Shown in pieces: positions 21,701 to 34,717 of a stretch of 64,000 nucleotides of DNA. The stretch is taken from contig NC_135244.1 in assembly GCF_947623445.1 (NCBI RefSeq), forward strand, positions 1,550,001-1,614,000. The letters run 5' to 3'. This DNA is from Clavelina lepadiformis (taxonomy: Eukaryota > Chordata > Ascidiacea > Aplousobranchia > Clavelinidae). The position numbers and the translations under genes were made by a program. The first letter of the stretch is position 1; each line of letters starts with the position of its first letter. Below the pieces are notes generated by a model that did no database searches, was not told the origin of the DNA, and was given only the letters and a program-made list of their open reading frames with translations.

Positions 21701-24700
21701 CTTGAAATTGAACATGTAAGATTATATTCTCACTGTTTATACCAGTTGATTTTATTTTTAGTAAAATTTGCCAAAAGCAAAAGACCACAGGGTGTGAAAG
21801 TTTACCAAGATGTCACAATAAAATATCCGAAACGCAGCATGAAAGGTATGACTTCCTGCTTGTTAATTGTTCGTGAACATGTGTTATATTTCACTGTAAC
21901 TACAACAGTTAGCATCCTAACTTTCGCTTCGCACAATCAATGGCAAAAAATCAACAATACAATACAAATTTGACAAGATAGCCAAGATTTTACAAGTTAG
22001 ATTTAAAACACTGGCTGATTTCTGATGGTCTGCTGCTTTTAAATATCTATTGTTAGAAAAATACCAAATGTAGGGGGCTCCATTTGTCTCTTTTCTTAAC
22101 GACAAGTTATTTTTAATCAGTGTTACTTTTATTTGCAAAAATGGTTTCAAATTGGAAAAACTCAAAACTGCTTCTGGATTATTAATTTGTGATTGTCAAC
22201 TTGCCAGGTGTTCATTACTGCATTCAATTCAATGTTGATCGCTTGAAGTTCGTCAACTGGCAGAATTCAAAGCGTCTAATGTTTGGAAATCTTGTTTGTC
22301 TCTCATCCGATAATTTCGAAGTAACAATGTTTCTAATAAAATCAACATTTAATAAATTTATTTATTTAATTATGCTTCTAAAAAAAAATAAAATTTATGG
22401 AAAATCGTTTTCTACAATCAAAGCCAAAGCAAAGACAACACGTTGTCACTTGAGACTTAACAACAACACAGATCACGTGAATGTCTTCCGCCATTTCAGA
22501 AACACTTATTATTTGCTTCCATCATTGAGCGAAAACCTGAAGAGCTAAGCAAAGGAGAAGTGATGGTGGAATTTCTCAACACGCTTCAACTTCCTGATCC
22601 TGAGGAGGAGGAAGAGGAGGGAGATCCAACTGGTGGAAACAAAGGTTTTTGATGAGCTTTTAATCATCTGGTGTCGGTTGTGTGAATTTCAAGAAGTCCT
22701 TCTTTGTCTTATTAATCTACTTTTAATATTTAAATTGCTTGGACATGCATGTTTATAGCAAGATAAAGAATTGCACTTATGAAAAAATATATTAAACGCG
22801 ATTTAATTTGAAGTTGTTCTAAAGGTGATCTTACCACTCCTCAAATGCGATTTTATTTTGACAATCTTGTCTTTTGGCTTCTGCCAGCATTGAACTAAGT
22901 CATGTGAATATTTTTAGCTTCAATTTTAGGAAAATTTGCGACGTAAAATATCCTGACATTGCTGTTTTGCAGAAGTGACGGTGAGTAGCATCGTTTCCTC
23001 TGAAGACCTGAAGAAAAAGTATTTCATGGTCGAGAGTGAAGCTTATTTTGAAGCATATCGACATGTACTGTCTGGCCTGCAACGTAAGCAACTTATTGCA
23101 TTGAATTCATCGGAAAGATGAACGGTGTACTTGTTTATTGCTTTAGCTTTGCATGTGAGCTTGTGTTGTGGTATAGTTTTTATGAATACTGTGTATGACT
23201 TGTCGTCTGGGCCTACTATTTCTAATTTACTATGGAAACAACAGAGACACGGGAAATTCCTTTGGAACGATACATAGTCCATTGTGAGAACACAATTCGC
23301 CCACCGCGATACATCCGAGATGAAAGAAATATTTCTTATGACTTTGCATCTGTGCTTCCTCAAACAGGTCTGTAGAGGTTTTTGCAGCAATAACCAGTTT
23401 ATTTTGTTCATATTGAATCAATGCTTGTTCCAGAAGATGTCATAAGCAAAAAATCCTTTATAAAAGTTGATGCCAATTTTGCTGCATTGTATTTGTTGTA
23501 AAGTTATGTGTTTTGAAAGGAATTCGTGTCCAAAAACTTTCATTGTTTTAATTAAACTAGAATATTTTATTTCATTTGTTGTTTTTGTGACTTATTTCAA
23601 GATGTGTTTGTTGATTTACTGCAGTGGTTCTTAACCTGGGCGCTACCGCCCCCTAAGGGGCGCTTTTGATTTTTAGAGGGGCGGAAATACTCAGGGGGCG
23701 CTATAGGGGGCGCTCTATTCAGAAGGTGTAACGATATTTACCTCACTGCAAATTTGCTTTAGTAGTTCTGCTAGATCAATATCAATGTATACTCTTGCTT
23801 TGTATAGGCCAGTGGTGGTCAAACTGCGGCTCACCGGCATGTTTTTTGTGGCTCTTCTAGTCGAATCGTAAAATTCCAAAAAATTTGCAAAGGCTACCAA
23901 GAGTATCGTTTATGAACGTTTCTCTCTTTTTCTTTTATTTAGGCCAGCATTTCGTTTATGACGTAACAGTAGACATAGAATCCGAAGAGTTAGTTAACAG
24001 CAAGTCAACGCAATTTCATTGCTAAGACAGTAAGCTTTAGCTCAGTTCAGTCTACTTAAAGACACTGCAAAACGAAAACGATGACATCTAAGGCCAGCAA
24101 AATGGTGCTTGTATTTTCTGCCAATGGCTCTTCCATTGAATACATTTGCCCACCTCTGGTATAGGCCTAGGCCTACTAGCCAATCTTTCTAGTTACGTCA
24201 TAATGCGCATTGTCTGGTCTGAGGCTCCATTCGCTTTTAAAACGTAGTCAGTCAGTTAGCTAAACTTCAGCTTCGGCTAGTTTGATCAACGATATAAAGT
24301 TCTTTATATCGTTGGTTTGATTGTAGTATGTAATTGAGATATAATCTGCAATTGTGTTGAGTTATGAGTTATTTTTCCTGCTTTACTAATGTATATTTTA
24401 CTATATCAACCATTCTCTTATTATTTCTGTTATTATTATTATTATTATTACTGTTATTATTACTCTTATTAATACAGTATATTAAATAATATCGCTTCTC
24501 CCAAATACAAGGCAACCGGATTGGTGATTAAGCCGATCTTTTCACTAAACACTCGTCATTTTTAACACAGCCCTTTCATTATGGTGGGCAGCAGACTATG
24601 GAAACCTCTGAAAAGGGGCGCTGGGGGAAAAAAGGTTAAGAACCACTGATTTACTGCAATAAATTACTTTTAAAATGAAAACTTTCTAGACAACCCTTAT

Positions 24701-27700
24701 AGAAGATTGAGAACAAAGTATGAGGTCTTGGATGTTGAATCGTGGCCATCCTCGGAAGAGTTGGGATTAGATCCTTCGCAAACATCTGCGTTGAAGACGG
24801 CTCTCACCAATGAGTTGGCGATCATCCAAGGTCCTCCTGGAACTGGGAAGACTCACGTTGGTTTAATCATCATGAAGATGTTGCTGAAAAATCAAGCTTT
24901 CAAACCCGCTGCTCCTGCCAGAAATATACAAGCAAGGATGTGAGTGGCCTTGTCTGATAATTAATAATTCTTGATTTGATATCATTAGTTCATTTATTGT
25001 CAATCGTTGTCGGATTTGATTCAATCGTTTAAATATTTTTGATTTACCCAGGGAAGAAATGCATTTGAATCAATCAGGGAAAATCCCATCCGGTCCTATC
25101 CTCGTTGTCTGCTACACGAACCACGCGTTGGATCAATTTCTGGAGGGGATTGCAAGTTTTCATCCAACCGGTTTAATCAGAGTCGGTGGTCGCTGCAAAA
25201 CGCAGAGTCTTGAGCAATATTCCTTGTACAACGTGAGCCGGCAAACAAATTTGAGACAGAACAAATTCTCGAGGAAGACAGTTTATGAACTAAGATGTGA
25301 GAATCAACAACTGCAATGCCATGCCTCATACATTGTGTTAAATTTTTTGAGATTATCTTATCGATTTTTTCATCTACTACAAGTTATTTTTGCACTTTTT
25401 AGGTGATCTGGACAATTGCTCGACTGCTTTGGAAAGCAATGAAAAGATTCTCAAAGCTTCAACTGAAGATATTTTGTCGGTTGGGCTGCTGATGAAAGTG
25501 GAATCTTCCAGATATCTTTTGCAGCAACTGTATCGATTACCGGATGGTTTGTGGATGACGTGTTTGCTTGCCATGTCTTTTACTGCTTGTACTTACTTGC
25601 TTTGTTGATTATTTTGATGAATTGCATTCAGCTGATGACGCTCTTCTTTCATGGCTGGGTTTAAAGAAGAAAGAAGGTGAAGAAGAGGCAGAAGCTGATG
25701 CAGAAGTTCCCGTCTACGTTGTGACAGGTTCAACGATTGTTCTTCATTATTTCTTTGTTTTTCGTCTCTTTGCAGCTTATTATATTTTGTTTTATCTTAC
25801 TTTTTATTTTTCTTTGCATTACAAACTACACTTGACTTTAGAATTAGGACTTTAGTAGTGATTTATTTTGATATTTTTTGTCACAGAAACACTGAATGCC
25901 CTTGCCAAGCCATTGGTAGATATGGGATTTTTCAAAGATCGTGTTATTAAAATCATGAAGGATACAGGTATTGTCACGACCCATTTTCTACATTTTTAGT
26001 GATATTTACTTCTTTTATCAAACAACTCATGAGAATTTTCACAAAGCAATAATTTAGCAGAATTCTTTAAAAATCACAAAACAATCATTTCAACAGGAAT
26101 CTTAGATACAAATGAGTTGATGGAAAAACTGCTGGGTCCACTTTATACACCAAATCATGTGGGACTTCAAATAGAAAGTAAGATTTTAGCTTTTTTAAGT
26201 CAGTAGCGTTTTTTACTCGCCATTCAGAGCATGGAAGAGAGTTTCTTCTTCCAAGCTGTGGAAAAAATTTCCACCAGGCTTGCTGGCATGTAGGTTCAAA
26301 GTTACTCGAGCATAACGATTGTCTCTTTCATATTCTAAATGATGAACAAAAGTCTCCGCCTTTGGAATCATAGCTGATGTAAAATCACCTACCAAGATTA
26401 AAAACTGAAATAAACTTAAAGTTGGTGACCCGAACCTCATCTTGCAGATGTTGTCGTTGACTTCCTCAACCAGAGGCCTGTTCCACGTCGATGCGCACAA
26501 CTTATCCAGATTGGATACAAGACGATTGAACTAAAGTGTGCTGCGTTGGCCACAGGTTTGTGTGTGAAGATAATAATTGGTTTTGTAAATTATAAGATGT
26601 TGAAAATATGAAGGTTTTCAATATTTGTTTAGTAGACTTGCAGTTTTATAAGCTTAATAGACTTACAGTTTCTGAATCACTTGAAGAGTAAATTCTAACT
26701 ATTGTAGCTTGTTTTGCTGTTTGATTGCTGACTAATTTGTGCACTTTTCATGTACAAGTTCTATTTTTTTGCAGGCAGCAGAAATCCTTCAGATCCTACA
26801 AATCCAGAAGTACTTCAGCGTTGGCTTCAAGAAAAACAAGGTTAAAATCTATTAGTTTTTACGATTATGTTGTTGTTTTGGTTTTTACTGTTTTACCAAC
26901 GTTTGCAACGATGTTTATTGTAGCTTCTACAACAACTGCTTTTACATTTAATTTGTTATTAATAAATTATTATCTGCTTTTATTGCAGCACAACAACAAC
27001 AACAACAACAAGAATTTTTTGAAAACGAAGAAGAAGAAGAAGAATTCAACATCGAAGGAGAAGCAGATTTTTTGCAGGATCAAAGGATGTTGATGGTTGC
27101 TGATGACGGTAACGTGGACAAGCTGAATTAGATTTTAATTTTTTTCATTACATGAATTTTATCGTAGTTTGGCTTCTATGTGAAATGCACACAGTTAGGT
27201 ATATTAACCTCAATTCATTTTACTTTCCTGTAGGTTTTGTCGACGTTCAACAACCAAGACATAAAAAACAAACCAAACAAGAAAAAATTTCTGCCGCAAA
27301 CATCGGTAATCTTTCACAAGGTAATAATTGGCATATGAGTTCTATTGTGAAGTTTCTAGAAAAATCAAAAAACTCACTCAGAATTTACAGAGTTTATTTT
27401 AAGTGGAATGCTACAGGACATAAATAATGTATATGTAAGGTTTACACGTGCATTGATATGCATTAAACAAGCATAATTGCACAGAGTAATAGTTGATAGA
27501 CTATAACCAACGCATTGACAGATATTTAACTGGGCTACAGCTTAAAGTAGTTATACAACAGATGAATGCGTTCCACTGTATTGTATTCACTGGAGGGCGA
27601 ATACCTGCAGATATTCCTTCATCATGAGTTTGACTAATTATTATTATCAGTCGTTTACTAACATCTGACTCTTTAAAGAGTCCGAAGAAGATGGATGGCA

Positions 27701-30700
27701 GCAGGCTGGAAGAAAGAAAGGTCTGAAGAAGAAACTCCAGAAGGAGATCCAAGAGCAATTGAACAAGGTGGACATGATGAGTAGAGCAGAAGTTAATCGG
27801 ACTTACGACATATTCAAACTGGGAAGGAACGACCGATGGCGCCTCTATCGGTAGCGTGAACACATTTTCTTTTAGTTGTGATTTCTATAGATTCCAGATC
27901 TTTGAACGGTTTTTAAAGAAAAAGATCTTAAATGGTATAATAACAACTATATTTCGCCGTTACTTTTGTAACTTGTAAAAATCCATTTTATTTTTGATCT
28001 GAAAGTTGATTTAATCTTGTTTCAGTCGCTGGGTGTCAGACTTGAGACAGCAGCTGACAGTTGATCTCAACCAGCACTTTGCTCGATACAATCATTTGAC
28101 GAAAGAAATCCGCAACATCCGGAGACATGAAGATTTTTCTGTTTTGGAAACTGCCAACGTCATCGCCATGACAACAACGGGAGCGGCCAAGTACAGGGAC
28201 ATAATCTACAAGCTGCCGGTGAGAGCGCCACCTAGTGTTGGTTGAACCTTTAGACAAAATTTATTCGACATGGAAGTTTTCAAAGTCGACTTCATCGCGC
28301 TGTTGCGTAAAACTTTGCATTATTTTAGTTTCATAAATTTTTGTAACCACCGGTCGTCTCATTGTAGCACATTGTTGCAAAATAATGACCTTCCGTTACA
28401 ATACAAAAATGATTGATAAAATCTTGCTGTCTCAGGTGAGGATCGTAATCGTCGAAGAAGCAGCTGAGGTATTAGAAGCTCACATTGTGACGTCAATGCC
28501 GAAAACAACCGAACACCTCATTCTGATTGGTGATCACCAGCAACTGAAACCTTCACCGACAGTCTTTGAACTTGCAAGGAAATACCATCTCGATATTTCA
28601 TTGTTTGAGAGAATGGTAAGAATTATTGGATAATTGTGGACTGATGTGTTGTGTTTTATGGTGCAAAGTATAAGCTGACTCAAGATATTGCTTTTAATAC
28701 AAGGTCCACTTCAATTAGTTGATATTTAGGGAGACTTGATTGATATTTATTTAGATGGGATGCCTTACATCCTGATACTTTGTTTTGTGCACTTCCATAA
28801 TCTAACCGACATCTTACTTCATCCCAGATAAAGAACGGCATCCCATGTAGCAGACTGCAGCTGCAGCATCGAATGCGACCTCGAATCGCGGATCTGCTCA
28901 GACCTCACATTTACGACGACCTTCGTGATCACGCGAGCGTGGAGAAGTATGATGACGTGATCGGTGTGCAGAGGAGTGTTTTCTTCCTCAACCACAATCA
29001 CAAAGAAACTGAGGTCAAAGATGGAATGAGCAAGGTCTGCTTTTCCTTTTTTTCCGCTTCCGCTTTTCCGTTTTTCCCTCTGTTTGGTCTCTCTACAGTT
29101 CATTCACCGCAGAAACCTGTGCACTGGTAATTTACTTCTATCAGGTCAACCAATACGAGGCTGACTTCATGGTTGCATTGTGCCGGTACCTCATCCAGCA
29201 AGGCTACCACCCGGAACAGATCACCATCCTCACTGCTTATGTTGGTGAGTGTTGTATTACCAGTTGGTGTTTTGATGGTCTTGATAGCAACAAATTTGCT
29301 ATGAAATAGAATGGATTGATTGATGGATTAAAAATTGATTAAGTTTGCTGATATTGGTCTACTTTCACTTATTGGCAATTATTAACTTATACTTAATGTT
29401 TAACTTATCAATTTAATACTTAATTTATTTAACTTAACTTATTAACTTTCACTTATTAGGTCAGTTGTTTGCATTCAAAAACTCGATCTCGAGACGTCTC
29501 CATCACGGAGTTCGAGTAACGGCGGTTGACAACTTCCAAGGAGAAGAAAACGACATCATTCTTCTTTCTCTTGTACGGAGCAATACGGAGGTAAAACGTC
29601 TGAATGTTTAAAATTTGTGTGATGTCAATGTAAGCTGTTTTCATATTGATCGATGACATCAGTATTAGGACATAATAACTGTTCCCTCAGGGAAAGATGG
29701 GCTTCTTGAGTGTGGAAAACCGCGTCTGTGTGGCGCTTTCTCGCGCCAAAAAGGGTTTATTTTGTGTTGGAAATTTTAAGGTAAAAACTTATTTTGTGCA
29801 ACTCAGCTGTTCTGTGACATCTTGATGCTTAAAGACGTTTTGCCAAAGATGATGACAGCTAGTTTTTCGATTGTGACGTGGCTGGGAAAGTAGAAAACGA
29901 AGTTTTGTTTCAGATGTTGAAAGAAAACAACTCACTGTGGCACAAGATCCTCCTGAAGCTTGAAAATGATGATCTGACAGGGAACAGGCTTCCACTTCAA
30001 TGTAAGAACCACAAAGAGAAGATTGCTTGGGTTAACACGGTGAAGGATTTTGAGCAATTTCCAGAAGGTGGGGAAGACGTTTGCTTACTTCCATAGACAT
30101 CTCATTTATTCACTGCGTTGACCTCTTTAAAAAGTTAAATCAAAAATTAAACCAGGTTTTACTCGTTGTTGCTTCAACAGGAGGCTGCGGTCAGCCTTGC
30201 CAGTACAAATTACCGTGCGGGCATTTTTGCAAACGGACTTGTCATCCGGACGATGAAAACCACGAAAACTATCGCTGCCGTGAACCGTGCAAGAAGCGAT
30301 GTCACGCTGGACATAGAAGATGTATCAAGAAATGCTGGGAAAAATGTGAGAAATGTGACAATATATTTTTGCTTTGCCGTAACATTTCACTTTATTACAT
30401 CGTAATGTTTACAACCAGGCAAATGCGATGAGCCTTGTGACTATTTGCTGGCATGCGGCCACATTTGCTCACAAAAATGCCACGCAGATGACCCACACCA
30501 CGTGCTGTATAAATGTTTAGAACCATGCACGAAAACCTGCTACGCTGGACACAAGGAATGTAGAAGACGATGCTTTGAGTCATGTGAGCGAGTTCATTTT
30601 CAGACTGTTTGTCCACAGTCGTTGTATGAGCGTTGTATGTCTAATAGTTCACTGTCTGAATTATGGGTTGTCATTGTATGTGTATGTAGACAAACGTATG

Positions 30701-33700
30701 CTGTGTACGGATGGATGTGCATAATCTTGCGGTACGTTTGGTGCGTGTATAATTGTATATATGCTGTACAAAAACTTATGCTATGTATGTAGGTAAATTT
30801 TGATGTTGACATAGTAAGTTTAACATTATATTTGTTGTATTTTTTTGCAAACCACCACAGGCGAATGCGGACACGCCTGTGAGTTCAGGTTGTCCTGTGG
30901 TCACGTGTGTGCCAGACGATGCCACGATGACGACAGAGAACATGACGCGTACCAGTGCATGAAGCAGTGTGAAAAAACTTGCAAGTATGGACACAAATGC
31001 AGCAAGAAGTGTTGCGAGTCTTGCCAGTGCATCAAGAAAGTCAGAAAGGTGATGATTTTAGTCGCTTTTCGAAACTTTAAAACATGAAATCAACAAGATC
31101 CACATCTACCAATTATCAAGACGTAAATTATGAGAAAATATGTGATAAATGGTGCTCTTCGGTTGCTTCACTTCCAGGCACTTCCAGCCTGCGGCCACAA
31201 GCAAATAATGCGCTGCAACGAAGATCCTTCAAGTGTCACTTGTGAATCCCCCTGCGCTCGTACGCTACCATGCGGTCATCAGTGTTCGGGGAAATGTGGT
31301 TATCCGTGCTCAGATCAATGCAAGGAGCAAGTTCAAGGTGTTAAATAAAACTGTCGATTACAATTGAACCTTTGTTACTAAAAACGTTTCCTTAAAATTG
31401 ACCTGTTGCAACCACTCCATCGTCACTACCGCTAAGCGCATTATCCCTCCATGCCCTAGTTGACCAGTTATGCTTACGTTTAAACATCCTTAAATCAGTT
31501 CAAGGGAAATGCGGACATCGTTACTTGGTTCCTTGCTCGGAATCTGCAAACTTGGACCCGGAAAAATGTGACAAAAAATGCGCGGAAATTTTAAAATGCG
31601 GACATCCGTGCAGAGGAACTTGCGGTTCTTGTTTTCAGGTTGGGGGATTGTTTTTAAAAGAACGTCAACATTCGTTGTTGTCTCACCTGGCTCGTATTAA
31701 ATATAGTGAGAGCGTGTAAGATGCTAAATGTTTCACTTCAATGAAACGTTGAGTTGTTTGTTACATAAATTTCACTTTCCCAGGGTCGCCTCCATGAAGG
31801 CTGCGGGACTAAATGCGAAAGACCTCTCTTCTGTGGTCATCTGTGCAGAGAGAACTGCCCAAGCAACTGTCCACCTTGCACTCAACTATGCAAGACTTCT
31901 TGTGTCCACAGTCGCTGCTTTAAGCAGTGCTTGGAACCTTGTGTGCTCTGCAAGTATGTGAAGAGAACCAGTGTGCTGTTGTTATGTTGAATTGTTGTTT
32001 ATGATGTTTGTTGTGCTTTATCGTCTTATCCAGGGAACCTTGCCAGTGGAAATGCGAACACTTTCAATGCAGGAAGAGATGCAGTGAACCATGCGATAGA
32101 CCGCCCTGCAATGAACCGTGCAAGAAAGTAATTTGATAATTCTATTCTATGACCACAGCATCAAGTTGCAGTGTTTCTACAAATTCTTTACTTTCTCTTC
32201 GTGTTGTACTTGTTTGATTTCTATTGGTCATCACGACAATTGCGGAATATTTATAAACAGCGCTTGAAACGATGTGGGCATCGCTGTATTGGCTTGTGCG
32301 GCGAACCGTGTCCGAAGTTGTGCAGGATTTGTGATGAGGAGAAAGTGAACGAGATCTTCTTCGGAGATGAAGATGAAAAAGATGCCAGGTTTTTCTTGTA
32401 GATGACTAGCAGACTTATTTGGTCAACTATTGCACTTTTCAATGATTATTTTTGAATTTTTCGGTAAATTTTGGTAAGCTTCAGATTTTCTGTTGAAAGA
32501 TAAATGAATCTGACCTTTGCCTTTGTTAAGAGTTTGTTTGTCGAATAATTTCTAATCGTTGAACAATTTGTTTTCTCAGATTTGTCGAGTTGTCGGACTG
32601 TGGTCATTGCTTCACCTACGAGGGTCTGGACACCTGGTTCAACCAGACTGACAATGAGAGTAATTCAAAGATAGACATCAAATTAAAGGAATGTCCTCGT
32701 TGTAAGACTCCGGTCTGGAGGTCGACCCGATATGGTCAGATCGTGAATCGGCAACTTCAGTAAGATTTGGAATGATTATTTGATAATTTTTGTGCCATCA
32801 GACATAGCTGGGAGTATCATACCATCACATTATTGTACATTTATTATATCCAATGTCGCGTCTTTCACACGTACGATAGTGAATTGCTTGCACCGTAGTC
32901 TCTTAGCTATCATTTTTATTGTAATAAATATATTAAGCCGTTTATAAAACTGTAAATGCCCAGAACATGAAAATGTGAATTCCTTTTTTCTGCCGCATAT
33001 CCTCGCATATTGATATTGATTGATATTGCCGCATATTGATCAATTTTTACTACACCTCATGGTTTAGGTTAATCAATGACGTCAGGCGGAAGATTGTGGG
33101 AAGTTTTGATGACGTACAACGAGCTAAAGATGGCCTAAGTGCAGCATTTGCCAACGAAAACCGACTTTCAATCGGGTACCCTGGGGAAATGAACAAGCTG
33201 CGTGCTTCACTTGTACGGTTTGGTGGTTTCGTGACAGTCACAGTTCAAAGCCATAACTAGATATTTCAGTAGCTTTATAGTGACGATTCTTGTTTTAACC
33301 GCTTGTTTTTATGCTTATGGTTGAAATCTTATTCCAGAGACTTGCCAGATCATTGACAACTTTAACAGTGGTGGAGGCACAATTCAACTGTCTCGTGAAG
33401 CTTTCCAACATTCAACAGGATTTGCCCAAGTTAGGTGGCGTTGGCACAACACCGGCCAGGAAAAAAGGTTTGTCCTTTGTGTATGTACCAATTATGTGCA
33501 GTACTCAATGCCCATAAATGTATGATAGGGTGTACATTCTCTGCGCCCTGTTATGCATTTGATGCGGATGAACTAAGTTTGTTTAAGTATTACATATACT
33601 AATGCTTTATACATTTAACCATTAGCCGCTCAGCAAATCAACTTTTGTACGATCAACTGCGGCTAAGAAGTCTCTGATTGTCAACTTTTGATGTTTTCAA

Positions 33701-34717
33701 ACATTTTTAGGAGTCATTAGCCAGATGCAGAATCTTGTGAATTGGCTCTTCCGGGAGCGCTCCTACTTCTCGGAACAGGAGACGAGTGATTTGGAATTTG
33801 AAACTCAAAAACTCACGCTCTCTGTCAAGTACCTGCTCCTCAAGGACAAATGTCGCCCCGGCATGGGGTAATCACAAATGTGTTAATTTGTTAGGATTAG
33901 AATCGTGTTGTTCGAACAAAATCTTCGTTGCACAACTTGCTTCTTGGGTTAGTTTTTTATGGATGATAAGTTTTGTCTTGCTACAGGGTTTATCTAGGAC
34001 CGAATGAAGGTAGAATCAAACTTTATTTGGAACAAGCAAAGAGAATCTTGTTCGTTGATTCTCCTTTCAGTGAAGCAAACGCTTCCGAAGTGAAGACAAT
34101 TCTTAAAAGAATAAACCAACTCGTAAGTTTTTTCAACTCGATTATTTGTTGTAAAAGATTTATAACACAGGCCGATGTAAAATTATATCAATGCGTCTTC
34201 AACGATCTTAACTCATTGTTTTTATTCGTGATTTTATTCAAGTCCAGCCCATAGCTGTCGATGTTGATTGCAGTGTTGAAACGAATGAGTCTTCAAATAA
34301 ATATTTTACTTCCTAGTGTCCCAATGTGCTGCCTGGACTGGGTATAACTGACGTAGAGAGAAAAATGATTGTCCAGGCGGTCGGACTGAGCAAAGGGCAC
34401 TGGTACAAGTGCAAGAACGGGCACATTTACTGTATCGGGGAATGTGGCGGCGCCACACAACAAAGCAAATGCCCGGAATGCAAGGAAACAATAGGTATAG
34501 TTAAGAACACATTTTACGCCAGTATGATTGATTGATATGATTGTTCACGGCGTGGCGGCGACGCCAGTAACGGTACTGAATGTTTCCAGGTGGCACTTCG
34601 CACCGGCTTCATGATGATAACCAGGTAGCTGGTGAAATGGACGGCGCCAGTCGCTCGGCATGGGATCCAAACACCTTCGCCATTCCCGATCAAGTTCAGA
34701 GATGGATGCAAGGATGA
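18010..34717 (+). CDS. ZNFX1: ZNFX1 paralog B: full-length NFX1-type zinc finger SF1 helicase (47 exons, 2147 aa)
   Basis: Exons: 18010-18101, 18387-18488, 18676-18786, 19060-19217, 19361-19508, 19966-20059, 20483-20628, 20814-20969, 21452-21543, 21762-21845, 22208-22320, 22500-22644, 22973-23083, 23245-23367, 24690-24939, 25052-25296, 25403-25546, 25632-25727, 25887-25967, 26097-26177, 26448-26555, 26775-26840, 26989-27108, 27234-27320, 27679-27850, 28026-28218, 28436-28615, 28828-29034, 29145-29244, 29460-29590, 29691-29780, 29914-30067, 30181-30345, 30419-30583, 30861-31048, 31178-31337, 31499-31638, 31784-31953, 32034-32127, 32261-32388, 32580-32759, 33068-33212, 33338-33467, 33711-33867, 33987-34122, 34317-34494, 34590-34717. 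Every junction was phase-checked. Order: Arg/Gly-rich N-terminus, helical N-domain, UPF1-like SF1 helicase (about 559-1342), NFX1 fingers (about 1394-1797), C-terminal region and RZ finger (about 2047-2106). Family role: RNA helicase of cytoplasmic granules, a dsRNA sensor in vertebrates and a small-RNA inheritance factor in nematodes. The role in this organism is inferred. Confidence 0.96.
23622..24648. mobile_element. outer hAT element with perfect 8-bp TSD
   Basis: The ends cagtggttcttaacctggg and ggttaagaaccactg are hAT-Charlie-type TIRs. The 8-bp sequence ATTTACTG repeats exactly at 23614-23621 and 24649-24656. Its total length of 1027 bp includes a second element nested at 23810-24158. 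There is no transposase ORF. A 13-bp-arm perfect hairpin lies inside (24287-24314). Confidence 0.92.
23810..24158. mobile_element. nested hAT MITE with perfect 8-bp TSD
   Basis: The ends cagtggtggtcaaactg and catttgcccacctctg are TIRs, and GTATAGGC is duplicated at 23802-23809 and 24159-24166. It is inserted inside the outer hAT element and is therefore younger. It belongs to the same family as the MITE at 9389-9577 (shared gcggctcaccggcatg and gtggctcttctag stretches). Confidence 0.92.
24690..29780 (+). other. paralog B SF1 helicase domain (exons 15-31)
   Basis: Motif I (Walker A) is GPPGTGKT at about residue 606 in exon 15. Motif Ia is PILVVCYTNHALDQFLEGI in exon 16. Exon 26 has NVIAMTTTGAAKYRDI. 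Motif II is VIVEEAAEVLEAH at about 1113, the EEAA form usual for ZNFX1 rather than DEAA. Motif III is GDHQQLKPS at about 1138. Motif IV is LQLQHRMRP in exon 28. Motif V is VDNFQGEENDIILLS in exon 30, and motif VI is NRVCVALSRAKKGL in exon 31. All residues expected for ATP binding and hydrolysis are present. Exon 23 adds a CAA-encoded poly-Gln run followed by poly-Glu, a likely flexible insert between the RecA subdomains. Confidence 0.93.
30181..32388 (+). other. paralog B NFX1 zinc-finger array (exons 33-40)
   Basis: Consecutive exons carry repeats such as LPCGHFCKRTC, LACGHICSQKC, LSCGHVCARRC, LPCGHQCSGKC, LKCGHPCRGTC, LFCGHLCRENC and KRCGHRCIGLCGEPC. Spacing and Cys/His content are typical of NFX1-type fingers. 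Exon boundaries mostly coincide with repeat boundaries, which makes exon loss in paralog A (exons 33 and part of 34) structurally easy. Confidence 0.93.
34317..34494 (+). other. paralog B RZ-type zinc finger exon
   Basis: The motif HWYKCKNGHIYCIGECGG followed by CPECKETIG is the RZ finger found at the C-terminus of ZNFX1 and RNF213-type proteins. The exon is phase 0 in and phase 1 out. It has no counterpart in paralog A. Confidence 0.9.

Larger units (their letters stand above)
23368..24689. other. paralog B intron 14, expanded by nested transposons
   Basis: At 1322 bp this is the longest intron of the gene; nearly all of it is the hAT pair at 23622-24648. It separates the N-domain from the first helicase exon (Walker A). 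Confidence 0.8.

Noticed and set aside
25377-25574. Minus-strand open frame opposite helicase exon 17
   Set aside because: Shadow of a firmly supported exon of paralog B.
28436-28615. EEAA in place of DEAA in helicase motif II as a defect
   Set aside because: As far as I recall this is the usual form in ZNFX1 helicases, so it was not counted as a lesion.
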